From Rhodospirillaceae bacterium (GTDB lineage Bacteria > Pseudomonadota > Alphaproteobacteria > Reyranellales > Reyranellaceae), in NCBI GenBank assembly GCA_009772935.1, contig WOUR01000028.1, forward strand, positions 1 through 64,000: a stretch of DNA of 64,000 bases, in the 5' to 3' direction. The stretch's first letter is position 1. Every line of letters starts with the position of its first letter. Below, in pieces: positions 46,144 through 55,209 of the stretch. Made by a program: the position numbers and the translations under genes. A model generated the notes under the pieces. That model was not told the origin of the DNA. It did not search any database and saw nothing but the letters and a program-made list of their open reading frames with translations.

Positions 46144-46848
46144 ATGGCTCTCGACGTCTATGTCGGGTCGCTCACGCGATATTACGCCGGTGCCTGGGAG
46201 AATCTCGTCGAGAAGGCGGCGCGCGAGCGGGGCGCGCCGCCTTCCGTTCGGTCGGCCAGGCCGACCGACGATGCAAGGAGTCAAGATCGTATCCGTCTGC
46301 AGGTGGTGACCTGGCGCGCCGCCCTTGCAAGGGCCCTGGGCGATCGACTAGCCGGGCCGCTCGAGTGGGATGAGACGGAGGCGGCTCCGTGGTTCACCCA
46401 TCGGCCCGGCTGGGGCGGATTCGGATCGCTCGTCCTGTGGGCGGCCTATGCCGAGCACCCGACATTGCGCTTGCCTGAGACCCTGCCGGAGGAATGGGAC
46501 CACGATGGCGCCCTGATGCGGTCGACCGCGGAAGGCTTCCGTTCGCGCTATTCCCATCTGGTCCGCAACGTGGAGATGTGGTTGCCGGTCGACTTCGAGA
46601 TCACTTTCGAGGGCGAGGATGTCAAGGGTCGGCGGGTCGTCATGGGCTCCGTGACGACGCTGCGCCGCCAACTCGCCGACCTGAATGCTGCAACCTGGAA
46701 GGCCTCGGCCGCCGATGTGGCGGCGTGGGGACGGGCGCCGATCGAGGAAGGGTCTGTCGAGCAGCGCGCGCGCTATGCCTTCGCGGTCCTGTCGGAGCTG
46801 GCGCAACGGGCGCAGAGCGAGCGTCTGCCGATGAAGCTCGATCACTGA
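46144..46848 (+). CDS. conserved hypothetical protein, 234 aa
   Basis: A soluble protein opening ALDVYVGSLTRYYAGAWEN, with a central FTHRPGWGGFGSLVLWAAYAEHP, and VEMWLPVDFEITFEGEDVKGRRVVMGSV later. Trp/Gly-rich segments suggest a compact enzyme-like fold, but no catalytic motif is recognisable. It has no signal peptide. The 183 bp before it hold no gene. It converges on the DUF2852 gene over a hairpin terminator. Confidence 0.72.
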   Translation: MALDVYVGSLTRYYAGAWENLVEKAARERGAPPSVRSARPTDDARSQDRIRLQVVTWRAALARALGDRLAGPLEWDETEAAPWFTHRPGWGGFGSLVLWAAYAEHPTLRLPETLPEEWDHDGALMRSTAEGFRSRYSHLVRNVEMWLPVDFEITFEGEDVKGRRVVMGSVTTLRRQLADLNAATWKASAADVAAWGRAPIEEGSVEQRARYAFAVLSELAQRAQSERLPMKLDH

Positions 46849-46855
46849 CGCAAAA

Positions 46856-46879
46856 CGCCCGCGGTTTGATCCGCGGGCG
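46856..46879 (-). terminator. intrinsic terminator behind the DUF2852 gene
   Basis: CGCCCGCGG (46856-46864) and CCGCGGGCG (46871-46879) form a 9-bp GC stem with a TTTGAT loop. On the minus strand it is followed by TTTTGC, giving a short U-run 28 bp past the stop. It may also serve the convergent plus-strand gene, whose stop lies just before it. Confidence 0.75.
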
Positions 46880-46906
46880 CTTCGTGGACAGGCTTGTCCG
46901 AAAGTG

Positions 46907-47329
46907 TCAGGCGGCGCTGGGGGCCGGCGGCGTCTCGGGCGCCGGGCGGTTGCGACGGTCGGCCATGAACTGGTCGAATTCGGCGCGGTCCTTGGCGGCG
47001 CGCAGCTTGTCGAGGAAGTCGCGGAACTCGCGCTGCTCCTCGTCGAGACGGTTCAGCGTCTCCTCGCGATACTCGTCGAAGGCGACGTTGCCGCTGCTGC
47101 TGCGGCGTCCCCAGCCGGAGCGGCGCTTCCAACCCTGGAATTCCTCACGGCAAGAGCGGCCATCAGGCATGTTCCAGTGACCGTAGCGCTTCGAGCAAAA
47201 CATGCGTCCACTCCCTTTGAGATAGATGAGAAGGGCCAGGCCGACCGGCCAGAACAGGATGAAGCTCAGCACCATCAGCGCGATCCACGCCGGCTTGCCG
47301 AGGTCGTCTATTTTTTCGATCAGGCCCAT
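46907..47329 (-). CDS. DUF2852 domain-containing membrane protein
   Basis: A 140-residue protein. One long hydrophobic segment, PAWIALMVLSFILFWPVGLALLIYL, is near residue 14. A basic linker with Cys pairs (MFCSKR, RSCREEF) comes next, then the family hallmark FDEYREETLNRLDEEQREFRDFLDKLRAAKDRAEFDQFMADRR. DUF2852 is mainly alphaproteobacterial and of unknown role. The start at 47329 follows AAAGGGGG. Its promoter holds a TGTTAA-N5-TTTACATT site also found before the adjacent tetR. Confidence 0.88.
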   Translation of the reverse strand: MGLIEKIDDLGKPAWIALMVLSFILFWPVGLALLIYLKGSGRMFCSKRYGHWNMPDGRSCREEFQGWKRRSGWGRRSSSGNVAFDEYREETLNRLDEEQREFRDFLDKLRAAKDRAEFDQFMADRRNRPAPETPPAPSAA

Positions 47330-47364
47330 TTGGGAGCCCCCTTTGCTGATGTTAACGATGTGAA

Positions 47365-47383
47365 TGTTAACGACATTTACATT
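47365..47383. promoter_or_regulatory. TetR operator candidate in the DUF2852 promoter
   Basis: TGTTAA-CGACA-TTTACATT matches the site at 48063-48081 with identical spacing. It forms an imperfect inverted repeat (TGTTAA against TTTACA). A further TGTTAACGA occurs 17 bp to the left, as a direct repeat. It sits 36-54 bp upstream of the DUF2852 start codon. Confidence 0.65.
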
Positions 47384-47424
47384 GGGGTCGCTGACCCGGG
47401 GAGTCAAGGGCTCGTGCAAAACTT

Positions 47425-48063
47425 TCAGCGCGTCGAGGGAAAACCCAATCCCTGCAGGTAGATGAGGACTTCCGACTCGAGCAGTTCCTCGGCCGACATG
47501 GGCAGCGCGCGCCGACCAGAATCGCCTCGCCCGAACAAGGAGGCGATGCCGTGGGCCATCGACCAGATGTGCAGGCTCATCATCAGCGCGGGCGGGCGCC
47601 CGGCGGACGGCAGCAGGACGACGAGTTGGTCGGCGGCGGCACGCAACACGGCGAAGGCGCGCTCCGACGCGGCCCGCAGTTCGGGATTCGAATCGGGGGA
47701 AATGCCGGATTCGAACATGGCGGCATAGTAGGCGGGCTCGGATCGCGCGAACGAAAGGTAGGCCTTGCCGATATTGTGGAAGGCGGTGATGGGATCGGGC
47801 TTGCCGGCCGCCCAGCCAGTGGACAGCATCGCCGCGAAGCGCTCGAAACCCTCGCGCGCCACGTCGGCCATCAGCGCGTCGCGGTCGCGGAAATGGCGGT
47901 ACGGAGCGGCGGGGCTCACGCCCGCGGACCGCGCCGCATCGGCGAAGGTGAAGCCCGCCGGTCCCTTTTCCTTGATGAGTTCGCGGGCGGCCTTGATCAG
48001 CGCCTCGCGCAGACTGCCGTGGTGATACTTCCGCTCCTCACGGTCGTTGCGCTTCCAGCTCAT
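47425..48063 (-). CDS. TetR/AcrR family regulator (WHG-type ligand domain)
   Basis: A 212-residue regulator. After the typical YHHGSLREALIKAARELI opening, the HTH reads GFTFADAARSAGVSPAAPYRHF. The C-terminal domain has SEPAYYAAMFESG and a LHIWSMAHGIASLF motif typical of the TetR_C_33/WHG group. The start at 48063 fits the family. The bases immediately upstream hold the operator rather than a Shine-Dalgarno, so autoregulation could also block translation initiation. It lies upstream of the DUF2852 gene on the same strand, with 95 bp between. Confidence 0.9.
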   Translation of the reverse strand: MSWKRNDREERKYHHGSLREALIKAARELIKEKGPAGFTFADAARSAGVSPAAPYRHFRDRDALMADVAREGFERFAAMLSTGWAAGKPDPITAFHNIGKAYLSFARSEPAYYAAMFESGISPDSNPELRAASERAFAVLRAAADQLVVLLPSAGRPPALMMSLHIWSMAHGIASLFGRGDSGRRALPMSAEELLESEVLIYLQGLGFPSTR

Positions 48064-48081
48064 GTTAAGCCAGTTTACATT
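48063..48081. promoter_or_regulatory. TetR operator candidate at the tetR start
   Basis: TGTTAA-GCCAG-TTTACATT lies directly on the start of the tetR gene. It shares both half-sites and the 5-base spacer with the DUF2852 promoter site. Autoregulation by this TetR is the simplest reading. Confidence 0.65.
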
Positions 48082-48184
48082 AAAGCCCCTGCTTGCAACA
48101 GCGGTGGGATATGCGGAGACGCGGCGTGTTTCGGCTGCCCGAATATACCTACGCTCTCCCTGCACAAAACGAGCGGGGCTTTCC

Positions 48185-49171
48185 ATGCACCATGGCGATG
48201 TCACAGCGGAAATCGCGGCCGGGCTGCTGGCTCTCAAGAAACGCATCGATGCCGCGAAGATTCCGCCCTCGAAGCTCGACGAGACGATCAACGTCGCGGT
48301 CTGGAACATCCGCGAATTCGGCAAGAAGCGACGTAGCGTGGCGGCGCTGCACTACATCGCCGAGATCCTGGGCCAGTTCGACCTGATCGCGCTGGTCGAG
48401 CTGCGCGACAATCTCGAGGATTTCGGCAGGGTCTGCCGGTTCCTGGGACCGAGCTGGGACCTCGTCTATTCCGACTGGATGTCGGATGCCGGCGGCAACC
48501 GCGAGCGCACCGGCTTCCTCTACGATCGCCGTGCCGTCACCTTCAACGGGCTGGCGGCCGAGGTCGATGCGCCGCGCGCCAGGAAGGATACCGAGTATCT
48601 CGCCGCGCAGTCCTTCTGGCGGGCGCCCTACATGTGCTCGTTCCGCGCCGGCAATTTCGACTTCATCGCCATCGCCACCCATACGCGCTGGGGCGACAGT
48701 CTCGAAGGCCGCGAGGCCGAGCTCGGCATGCTGGCCGACTGGATCGACGCGCGACAGAAAGACAAGTCGGTCGAGGATCACGACCTGATCGTGATGGGCG
48801 ACTTCAATACGCCGAGCCTCGACGACCAGACCTTCAGGGCGCTGACGCGCCGCGGCCTGCAAGTGCCCGACTCGCTGCTCGAGCTCAAGGCGGGTGACGT
48901 GGCGGTGAAGGGCTCCAATCTCGGCAAGACGATGCGCTACGACCAGATCCTGCACCTGCCCACGGCGAAGAAGCGTTTCACCAACTTCGGCGGCACGCTC
49001 GACTTCCATGTCTCCGACGCGTCGATCAAGCAGCTCTTCCCGGGTCAGGCCATGACGCGCACCCAGTTCACCTATCAGCTCTCCGACCATTTCCCGGTCT
49101 GGGTACAGATCAAGACCGACATCGACGGCGAGCGCCTGACGCAGATCGTCCAGAACGCGAGGAAGCATTGA
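48185..49171 (+). CDS. endonuclease/exonuclease/phosphatase family protein
   Basis: A 328-residue DNase I-like fold protein. NVAVWNIREFGKK carries the Asn, LIALVELRD the metal Glu, THTRWGD the catalytic His, VMGDFNTPS the Asp-x-Asn pair, and LSDHFPVWVQI the terminal Asp-His. It could be a nuclease or an inositol-phosphate/lipid phosphatase. No signal peptide is seen from ATG 48185. The frame upstream of it overlaps the tetR promoter and is not supported. It converges on the MATE gene. Confidence 0.9.
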   Translation: MHHGDVTAEIAAGLLALKKRIDAAKIPPSKLDETINVAVWNIREFGKKRRSVAALHYIAEILGQFDLIALVELRDNLEDFGRVCRFLGPSWDLVYSDWMSDAGGNRERTGFLYDRRAVTFNGLAAEVDAPRARKDTEYLAAQSFWRAPYMCSFRAGNFDFIAIATHTRWGDSLEGREAELGMLADWIDARQKDKSVEDHDLIVMGDFNTPSLDDQTFRALTRRGLQVPDSLLELKAGDVAVKGSNLGKTMRYDQILHLPTAKKRFTNFGGTLDFHVSDASIKQLFPGQAMTRTQFTYQLSDHFPVWVQIKTDIDGERLTQIVQNARKH

Positions 49172-49174
49172 TCT

Positions 49175-50596
49175 TCAGCGCGTAACCTCGCCCACGAGGA
49201 TGTCTTCCGTCACCTTGCCGGCCAGTTCTTCCTCCGGCTCGATCAGGCGCTTCTTCTTCCAGTCGCCCTTGGCGTAGAGGCATAGCGTGATCAGCGCGGT
49301 CACGATATTGGAGACCGGCAGCGCCCACCAGATTCCCTGCTCGTGCAGGTCGGTGTGCTTGGAGAGGACATAGGCCAGTGGGAACTGCACGACCCACTGC
49401 GACACCAGCGTCAGTACCATGGTCAGCACCATGTTGCCCGAGGCGCGGAACACGCCGGTCAGCGCGAACTGCATCCCGAGGAAACCCCAGGCGAGCGACA
49501 TGATGCGCAGGAAGCCGGCGCCCGCCGCGATCACCGCGGCATCGCCGGGCACGAAGAAGGCCACGAGCTGCGGTGCGAACAGGAAGACCACCACCCCGAA
49601 GAAGCTGAGGCTGGCGAAGCCCAGTAGCGCGCCCAGCCGGCCGATCTGTGCCGCGCGCTCGATGTTGCCGGCCCCGATGTTCTGGCCGACCAGGGTCGAG
49701 ATCGCCATCGACAGGCCCATCGCCGGCACCATGACGACCTGCAGGATGTTCGAGCCCACGCCATAGGCCGCGATCGTCAGGGTGCCGAAGCTCGCGATCA
49801 GGAAGGTCATCACCATGAGGCCCAGCGCCCGGGCCGACAGTTCGACCGACGCGGGGAGGCCGAGGAAGAAGGCGCGCTTCACATAGGCGAAGTCGGGGAT
49901 GAAGTCGCGCCGTCGCACGTGGATGCCGTGCAGGCCGAGCCGCAGGATGGCAACGCCGATGACGGCCGCGATCGCCTGGGTGATCAGCGTGGTGATGGCG
50001 GCACCCATCACGCCGTAGCCGGGCACGGGGCCCCAGCCGAAGATCAGCAGCGGATTGAGCACGAAGTTCAGGAACACCGTACCCAGCACGATATAGACCG
50101 GCAGGGCCGGCTTGCCGATGCCGCGCATGATCGACTGGAAGACGAAGAAGGTGAAGTTGAAGACGATGCCGATGAACGACACCCGCATGAAGCCCAGCGC
50201 GCCGGGATAGACGTCCGGCGCCACGCCCATCAGCCGCAGCAGGGCCGGCGAGGAGGAATAGCCGATCGTCCCCAGTACGATGGACGCTAGGATCACCATG
50301 AGCAGCGTCTGGCCCGCGACGTGTGCGACCATCTTTTCGTTCCGCGCCCCGACATACTGCGCGATGAGTGTAGAGCCGGCGAGCGACAGGCCCGAGCCGA
50401 TGGCGAATGTGAGGAACAGGACGGGGAAGCTGATCGACACGGCGGCCACCGCCGCACCGCCCAGCCGCCCGACCCAGAAGGCATCGATGATCTGGTAGGC
50501 CGACTGCAGCACGTTCGCCGCCACGATCGGCACGGCGAGCGTCAGCAGGGAGCGGAGGATCGGACCTTCGAGGAGCTTGTTGGGGGCGGGCGGCAC
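49175..50596 (-). CDS. MATE family efflux transporter
   Basis: A 473-residue inner-membrane antiporter with about twelve hydrophobic segments and the MATE patterns SAYQIIDAFWVGRLGGAAVAAVS and ILASIVLGTIGY. The second-half repeat has VGQNIGAGNIERAAQIGRLG and GVFRASGNMVLT. It exports drugs or organic cations against Na+ or H+. GTG 50596 was chosen because AAGGGACC precedes it; a TTG at 50617 would add seven residues but has no ribosome site. Confidence 0.92.
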   Translation of the reverse strand: MPPAPNKLLEGPILRSLLTLAVPIVAANVLQSAYQIIDAFWVGRLGGAAVAAVSISFPVLFLTFAIGSGLSLAGSTLIAQYVGARNEKMVAHVAGQTLLMVILASIVLGTIGYSSSPALLRLMGVAPDVYPGALGFMRVSFIGIVFNFTFFVFQSIMRGIGKPALPVYIVLGTVFLNFVLNPLLIFGWGPVPGYGVMGAAITTLITQAIAAVIGVAILRLGLHGIHVRRRDFIPDFAYVKRAFFLGLPASVELSARALGLMVMTFLIASFGTLTIAAYGVGSNILQVVMVPAMGLSMAISTLVGQNIGAGNIERAAQIGRLGALLGFASLSFFGVVVFLFAPQLVAFFVPGDAAVIAAGAGFLRIMSLAWGFLGMQFALTGVFRASGNMVLTMVLTLVSQWVVQFPLAYVLSKHTDLHEQGIWWALPVSNIVTALITLCLYAKGDWKKKRLIEPEEELAGKVTEDILVGEVTR

Positions 50597-50730
50597 GCAG
50601 GTCCCTTGGACGCGCAATGAGACTTTTCTGCGGGTCTCAACGCTGGAGCGCTACGCGGGCTCCCGTCACATCGAGTGCATCAATCTTATGCCGGGATGAA
50701 TTGGAGTTCGATGCACAAAGTGCCCGTCTT

Positions 50731-50842
50731 CCTGAGCGGAGGTGCCCGAAAGGCGGCGCAGTCGAAGGACCTCTTTTCCGGCGCACGACTGTCGAAACGA
50801 AAAGAGGTCCTTCGACTACGCGTCTTCGACGCTTCGCTCAGG
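50731..50842. repeat. long hairpin repeat, copy 2
   Basis: Outer arms CCTGAGCG (50731-50738) and CGCTCAGG (50835-50842) enclose perfect 17-bp inner arms starting GTCGAAGGACCTCTTTT (50761-50777 with 50800-50816). The loop is the reverse complement, with a few changes, of the loop in copy 1, so the two copies point in opposite directions. It lies 51 bp past the ubiD stop. The rest of the 297-bp gap between ubiD and the MATE gene holds nothing else I can identify. Confidence 0.8.
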
Positions 50843-50893
50843 ACGACGGGCGACTCTCACGGTCAGCGTTTTCGCGGACGCCACGTTAAGCGT

Positions 50894-52411
50894 TTACTTC
50901 CAGATCTTCTTGCCCGATCCCGGCAAGCCCAACCCACTCCACATCGCATCGACCTTCTCGATCACTGCGTCGTCCATCCGGATCTGCCGGCCCCATTCGC
51001 GGTTGCTCTCGCCGGGGAACTTGTCGGTCGCGTCGAGGCCGATCTTGGAACCCAGACCGGAGACGGGACTCGCGAAGTCGAGATAGTCGATCGGCGTGTT
51101 CTCGATCACCGTGATGTCGCGCGCCGGGTCCATGCGGGTCGACAGCGCCCACATCACGTCCTTCCAGTTGCGCGCGTCGATGTCGGCGTCCACGACGATC
51201 ACCCACTTGGTGTACATGAACTGCCGCAGGTAGCTCCACACGCCCATCATCACGCGCTTGGCGTGGCCAGCATAGGCCTTCTTCATCGACACGACGGCAA
51301 TGCGGTAGCTGCAACCCTCGGGCGGCAGCCAGAAGTCGACGATCTCGGGGAATTGCTGCTGGAAGAGGGGGATGAACACCTCGTTCAGCGCCTCGCCCAG
51401 CACGCTGGGTTCGTCGGGCGGCCGGCCCGTGAAGGTCGAGAGATAGATCGGCTTGCGCCGCATCGTGATGGCGCTGAGCGTGAAGACCGGGAACGGCTCG
51501 ACGCTGTTGTAGTAGCCGGTATGGTCGCCGTAGGGCCCCTCGTCGCCATAGTCGTCGAGGCTGACATGGCCCTCGAGCACGATCTCGGCTTCGGCCGGCA
51601 CCTTCAGCGGCACCGTCTTGCACGCGACCAGCTCGACCTTCTTGCCGCGCAGCAGCCCCGCGAACTGGTATTCCGACAGCGTGTCAGGCACCGGCGTCAC
51701 CGCCGCGAGGATGGTGCCGGGGTCGGCGCCGATCACCACGGCGGCCGGCAACGGCTCGCGCTTGCCGGATTTCTGCCAGCGCTGGTGGTGCTGCGCGCCG
51801 CCGCGATGCTTCAGCCAGCGCATCAGGGTCGTGTTCCGGCCCGTCACCTGCAGGCGGTAGATGCCGAGGTTGAAACTGTCCTGCTTGTCGCCTTTCGGAT
51901 TGGGCCCTTGGGTCACCACCAGCGGCCAGGTGATGAGCGGCGCGGGTTCGCCCGGCCAGCAGGTCTGGATCGGCAGCTTCGCGAGGTCGATGCCGTCGCC
52001 GGTGAGCACGATCTCTTGGCAGGGTGCGGAACTCACCGTCTTCGGCTTCATCGCCATGACGGTCCGCACCATCGGCAGCATCTCGAGCGCCTCGCGCCAG
52101 CCGCCCGGCGGCTCGGGCTGGCGCAGGAAGGCCAGCGTCTCGCCGACCGCGCGCAACTGGCCGGGCTCGCGGTCCATACCCCAGGCGACCCTCTCGACCG
52201 TGCCGAACAGGTTGACCAGCACCGGGATGTCGGAGCGCGTGCCGTCGGGCCGTACGACGTTCTCGAACAGCACCGCCGGGCCCTTTTCCGCGAGCAGGCG
52301 GGTCTGGATCTCCGTCATCTCGAGATGCGGAGAAACCGGCGCGGTGACGCGCACGAGGCGGCCGCTTTTCTCAAGCTTGTCGATGAAGTCGCGAAGCGAG
52401 GCGTAAGGCAT
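50894..52411 (-). CDS. ubiD: UbiD family decarboxylase
   Basis: A 505-residue prenylated-FMN-dependent (de)carboxylase. It opens [19 protein letters not shown]. The metal and prFMN region is [22 protein letters not shown]. The catalytic acid segment is [17 protein letters not shown] near residue 285, followed by ISTF-like [23 protein letters not shown]. It may be the 4-hydroxy-3-polyprenylbenzoate decarboxylase of ubiquinone synthesis or an aromatic-acid paralogue. The flavin prenyltransferase UbiX is not adjacent. Confidence 0.9.
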   Translation of the reverse strand: MPYASLRDFIDKLEKSGRLVRVTAPVSPHLEMTEIQTRLLAEKGPAVLFENVVRPDGTRSDIPVLVNLFGTVERVAWGMDREPGQLRAVGETLAFLRQPEPPGGWREALEMLPMVRTVMAMKPKTVSSAPCQEIVLTGDGIDLAKLPIQTCWPGEPAPLITWPLVVTQGPNPKGDKQDSFNLGIYRLQVTGRNTTLMRWLKHRGGAQHHQRWQKSGKREPLPAAVVIGADPGTILAAVTPVPDTLSEYQFAGLLRGKKVELVACKTVPLKVPAEAEIVLEGHVSLDDYGDEGPYGDHTGYYNSVEPFPVFTLSAITMRRKPIYLSTFTGRPPDEPSVLGEALNEVFIPLFQQQFPEIVDFWLPPEGCSYRIAVVSMKKAYAGHAKRVMMGVWSYLRQFMYTKWVIVVDADIDARNWKDVMWALSTRMDPARDITVIENTPIDYLDFASPVSGLGSKIGLDATDKFPGESNREWGRQIRMDDAVIEKVDAMWSGLGLPGSGKKIWK

Positions 52412-52441
52412 GCTAGGCAGTCGGTTTAGAGGGGCGGACCG

Positions 52442-53164
52442 ATGAGATCAAACGGCATTCCCGTGGAGTTCGAGGACCTGCTGAGCCGTGCCGGCCGGCG
52501 TGTGCTGGCGGGCACGCATCCCCTGTGCGGAGCGCTGGCCAATCCGCGCGCACGGTTCCTGGCGGCGGAAGACCTGCTCGACCCTGCGAAGGCCGCGCGC
52601 CTGCGGCGCACGCTCGAAGCCGAGCTGCCGGAGGTGCTGGAGCCGATCGAGAAGCCCATCCCGCCCGACACGATCTTCGGGATGGAGCAGGACTATGCCG
52701 AGCTGCTGCCCAAGAGCAGCCGGGCGCGCACCATCTATTTCGAGAGTCGCCGCGAGCCCGGCGTGAAGGCGGCCGAGCGGATCGGCCTCGCGCGCATGAT
52801 GCGATCGGAAAGTTACCGCGCCTTCGCCCAGGCGCTGGCGGGCCGCCGGCTCAGGTCAGGCTGGGGCCTGCAGGTGCTGCGCTACGGGCCGGGCGACTAT
52901 GCCGGTCCGCACAACGACCACCATCCCGAGAACGAGGCCGCGAAGGGCGGCTACATCGATCTGCATCTCAGCCTGTGTACCCCCGGCGTCGAGCATCAGT
53001 GGCTGGTCTATAGCCGCGCCGGCCATTTCAGCGAGATCGTCTCGGTGGCACGGCCCTCGACGGTGACGGCCTATCGTCTGCCGTTCTGGCACTATACGAC
53101 GCCGCTGGTCGGGAAGCCGAAGGCCGGCCGCTGGGTGCTGCTGGGCACGTTCCTGTATCGGTGA
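52442..53164 (+). CDS. Fe(II)/2-oxoglutarate dioxygenase-like protein
   Basis: A 240-residue protein. The C-terminal half looks like a double-stranded beta-helix oxygenase: [18 protein letters not shown] provides an H-x-D pair near residue 158. [10 protein letters not shown] follows, a distal His is in [10 protein letters not shown], and a basic residue is in [11 protein letters not shown]. The N-terminal 100 residues are helical. No family name is certain; prolyl-hydroxylase-like members are the closest pattern. The start is 30 bp from the divergent ubiD start. Confidence 0.7.
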   Translation: MRSNGIPVEFEDLLSRAGRRVLAGTHPLCGALANPRARFLAAEDLLDPAKAARLRRTLEAELPEVLEPIEKPIPPDTIFGMEQDYAELLPKSSRARTIYFESRREPGVKAAERIGLARMMRSESYRAFAQALAGRRLRSGWGLQVLRYGPGDYAGPHNDHHPENEAAKGGYIDLHLSLCTPGVEHQWLVYSRAGHFSEIVSVARPSTVTAYRLPFWHYTTPLVGKPKAGRWVLLGTFLYR

Positions 53165-53171
53165 GGGGAAG

Positions 53172-53831
53172 CTAATCCCGATCCGGTGCACCCAGGGGGA
53201 ACAGCGGGCGGAACTGTCTTGCGTCCTCGACACAGCGGGCGAAGGACGGTCTTGCGAGCAGGCGCGTTCGGTAGGCGCGCAACACCGGATAGGATTCAGG
53301 AATGCGGTGCACCCAGTCGGCGTAGAACAGCGACGGGGCGGCGGCGCAGTCGGCCATCGTGAAGTCGTTGCCGAGAGCCCAGGTGCGTCCGACCAGCTCG
53401 GAATCCAGCCACGCATAGGAGCGCTCCAGCTTCTCGATGGCCGCGTCGTGGCCGTCCTTGCGCTTGGCCGGATCGCCGGTGAGCGCGCCGTCGACTGCGA
53501 GCTGCATCATGTTCATCACGTGCAGGTCGAAGAAGCGGTCGAGGAAGCGCACGTCGAGCGCCGCCATCGGGTCGGCAGGGATCAGGCGCATCGGGCCTGG
53601 ATGCGAGAGCTGCAGGTATTCGATGATGATGCTGGTCTCGACGAGGGTGCGATCGCCGTCGACCAGCACGGGAAACTTCCGGAGTGGCCAGCGCTTCAGC
53701 CATTCATCGACATGCTCGGGCGTGTCCTGCCCCAGCGCGCGGAACTCGAACGGCGTGCCGTTCTCGTAGAGCGCTATCAATACCTTCTGGGTGTAGGACG
53801 AAAAGAGGTGGCCGTAGATCGCAAGCGACAT
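53172..53831 (-). CDS. glutathione S-transferase family protein
   Basis: A 219-residue GST. The N-terminal thioredoxin-like domain has YGHLFSSYTQKVLIALYENG, RKFPVLVDGD and the gamma-Glu-binding LVETSIIIEYL. The C-terminal helical domain has GNDFTMADCAAAPSLFYADWVHR with the N-capping box. It conjugates or reduces an electrophile with glutathione; the substrate is unknown. It starts 16 bp after the CitE-like gene. Confidence 0.9.
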   Translation of the reverse strand: MSLAIYGHLFSSYTQKVLIALYENGTPFEFRALGQDTPEHVDEWLKRWPLRKFPVLVDGDRTLVETSIIIEYLQLSHPGPMRLIPADPMAALDVRFLDRFFDLHVMNMMQLAVDGALTGDPAKRKDGHDAAIEKLERSYAWLDSELVGRTWALGNDFTMADCAAAPSLFYADWVHRIPESYPVLRAYRTRLLARPSFARCVEDARQFRPLFPLGAPDRD

Positions 53832-53847
53832 TGCCCAAGGCTCCCGT

Positions 53848-54732
53848 TCAGCCGGTCTTCTTCCAGGAAGCGGCCCGCGCGAGCAAACGTTCCGCGCGAA
53901 TGACGATCGGCAGGTCGACCATGCTGCCCTCGAAGGCCACCGCGCCCTCACCATTGGCCGTGGCGACCTCGAAGGCCGCAAGCAGGCGCCGGGCGCGATC
54001 GAGCTCGGCATCGGACGCGCCGTATTCCTCGTTGATGATCGGCACGTGGGCGGGATGGATGCACGAGGCCGTGGTGAAGCCCAGTTCGCGGCCGCGCTTC
54101 AGGCCGGCGCGATAGGAGTCGAGATCGTCGATCTTGGCGAGCTGGCCCATCGAGCCCATCGGCAGAATGCCGGCGGCGCGGCAGGCGGCCAGCCCCTGCA
54201 TGGCGAAGACGTACATGCTGTCGGCCGAGGGCGTGGCGCCCATGTCGGTGGCAAAATCCTCGCCGCCGACCGACATGCCCGCCATGCGCGGCTCGGCGGC
54301 GATGGCGAAGAGATGCGGCAGGGCCGCCACCGTCTCGATCAGCACGAGGAATCGCGTGTGACCGATCTCCATGCCGAGTTGGCGTTCGCGCTCGGTCACC
54401 AGTTCGGCCAGCAGTCGCACATGCTCGGGGCCCATCACCTTGGGCAGCATCAGCGCGGAGACGCCGGGCATCACGGCCGCCTCGATGTCGGGCACGGCGA
54501 GTTCGAGCGGGCGGTTGACGCGTACCACCACGTCGGCGCCGTTCTGCGCCACCCGCGGCACGGCGGCGGCGATGGCGGCGCGCGCTTCGGCCTTCTTGGT
54601 CGGGATGATCGAATCCTCGAGGTCGAGGATCAGCGCATCGGCGCCGCGCGTATGGGCCTTGGCGATGAAGCGTTCCGCCAGTACCGGCACGAACATCAGC
54701 GAGCGCCAGTTGGGCGTGGTACGGGTGGTCAT
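53848..54732 (-). CDS. CoA ester lyase, HpcH/HpaI aldolase (CitE-like) family
   Basis: A 294-residue TIM-barrel lyase: WRSLMFVPVLAERFIAKA at the start, then LILDLEDSIIPTKKAEAR with metal Asp/Glu, VVVRVNRPL, LIETVAALPHLFAIA carrying the second Glu, and MSVGGEDFATDMG. Members cleave citramalyl-, malyl- or methylmalyl-CoA. The substrate is not resolved. It belongs to the minus-strand run EamA-creA-citE-like-GST. Confidence 0.9.
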   Translation of the reverse strand: MTTRTTPNWRSLMFVPVLAERFIAKAHTRGADALILDLEDSIIPTKKAEARAAIAAAVPRVAQNGADVVVRVNRPLELAVPDIEAAVMPGVSALMLPKVMGPEHVRLLAELVTERERQLGMEIGHTRFLVLIETVAALPHLFAIAAEPRMAGMSVGGEDFATDMGATPSADSMYVFAMQGLAACRAAGILPMGSMGQLAKIDDLDSYRAGLKRGRELGFTTASCIHPAHVPIINEEYGASDAELDRARRLLAAFEVATANGEGAVAFEGSMVDLPIVIRAERLLARAASWKKTG

Positions 54733-54752
54733 TTCATGGTCTCCGGAAGAAG

Positions 54753-55208
54753 TCAGCGCAGGCCGACGGGAACGACGCTGATCGAGTTCTGCGGGCTGCC
54801 CTCGATCACGCGGTCGGTATAGGTGAGATAGATGAGGGCGCGGCGCTTGGGGTCGTAGAAGCGGACGACCTGCGTGGTCTTGAAGATCAGCGAGGCGCGC
54901 TCGCTGAACACCTCGTGCGGGCTCTTGAGCTTCTCGGCCTTTTCGGCATCGACCGGGCCGACCTGGTGGCACGAGATCGAGGCATAGGGCGGATCTTCCG
55001 CCAGGCCGACCATGCCCTTGAGGCCGCCGGTGCGGGCGCGCGCGAGATAGCAGGTGATGCCGGCCAAGTCGGGATCGTCGAACGCCTCGACCACGATCTT
55101 GTCGTTGGGACCCAGCCACTTGAAGCGATAGCCGACCGAGCCGATTTCCTCGGCCGCGGCGGGGAGCGCGACGAGGAGAACGAGGACGGTGAGGATCGCG
55201 CGGATCAT
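54753..55208 (-). CDS. creA: CreA family protein
   Basis: A 151-residue exported protein with a short signal (AILTVLVLLVALPAAAEE, cleavage near residue 20). The mature part has VGYRFKWLGPNDKIVVEAFDDPDLAGITCYLARA, ISCHQVGPVD and QVVRFYDPKRRALIYLTYTDRVIEGSPQNSISVVP, which are CreA hallmarks. The function is unknown despite wide conservation. AAAGGAG precedes the ATG, inside the last codons of the EamA gene. Confidence 0.92.
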   Translation of the reverse strand: MIRAILTVLVLLVALPAAAEEIGSVGYRFKWLGPNDKIVVEAFDDPDLAGITCYLARARTGGLKGMVGLAEDPPYASISCHQVGPVDAEKAEKLKSPHEVFSERASLIFKTTQVVRFYDPKRRALIYLTYTDRVIEGSPQNSISVVPVGLR

Positions 55209-55209
55209 G

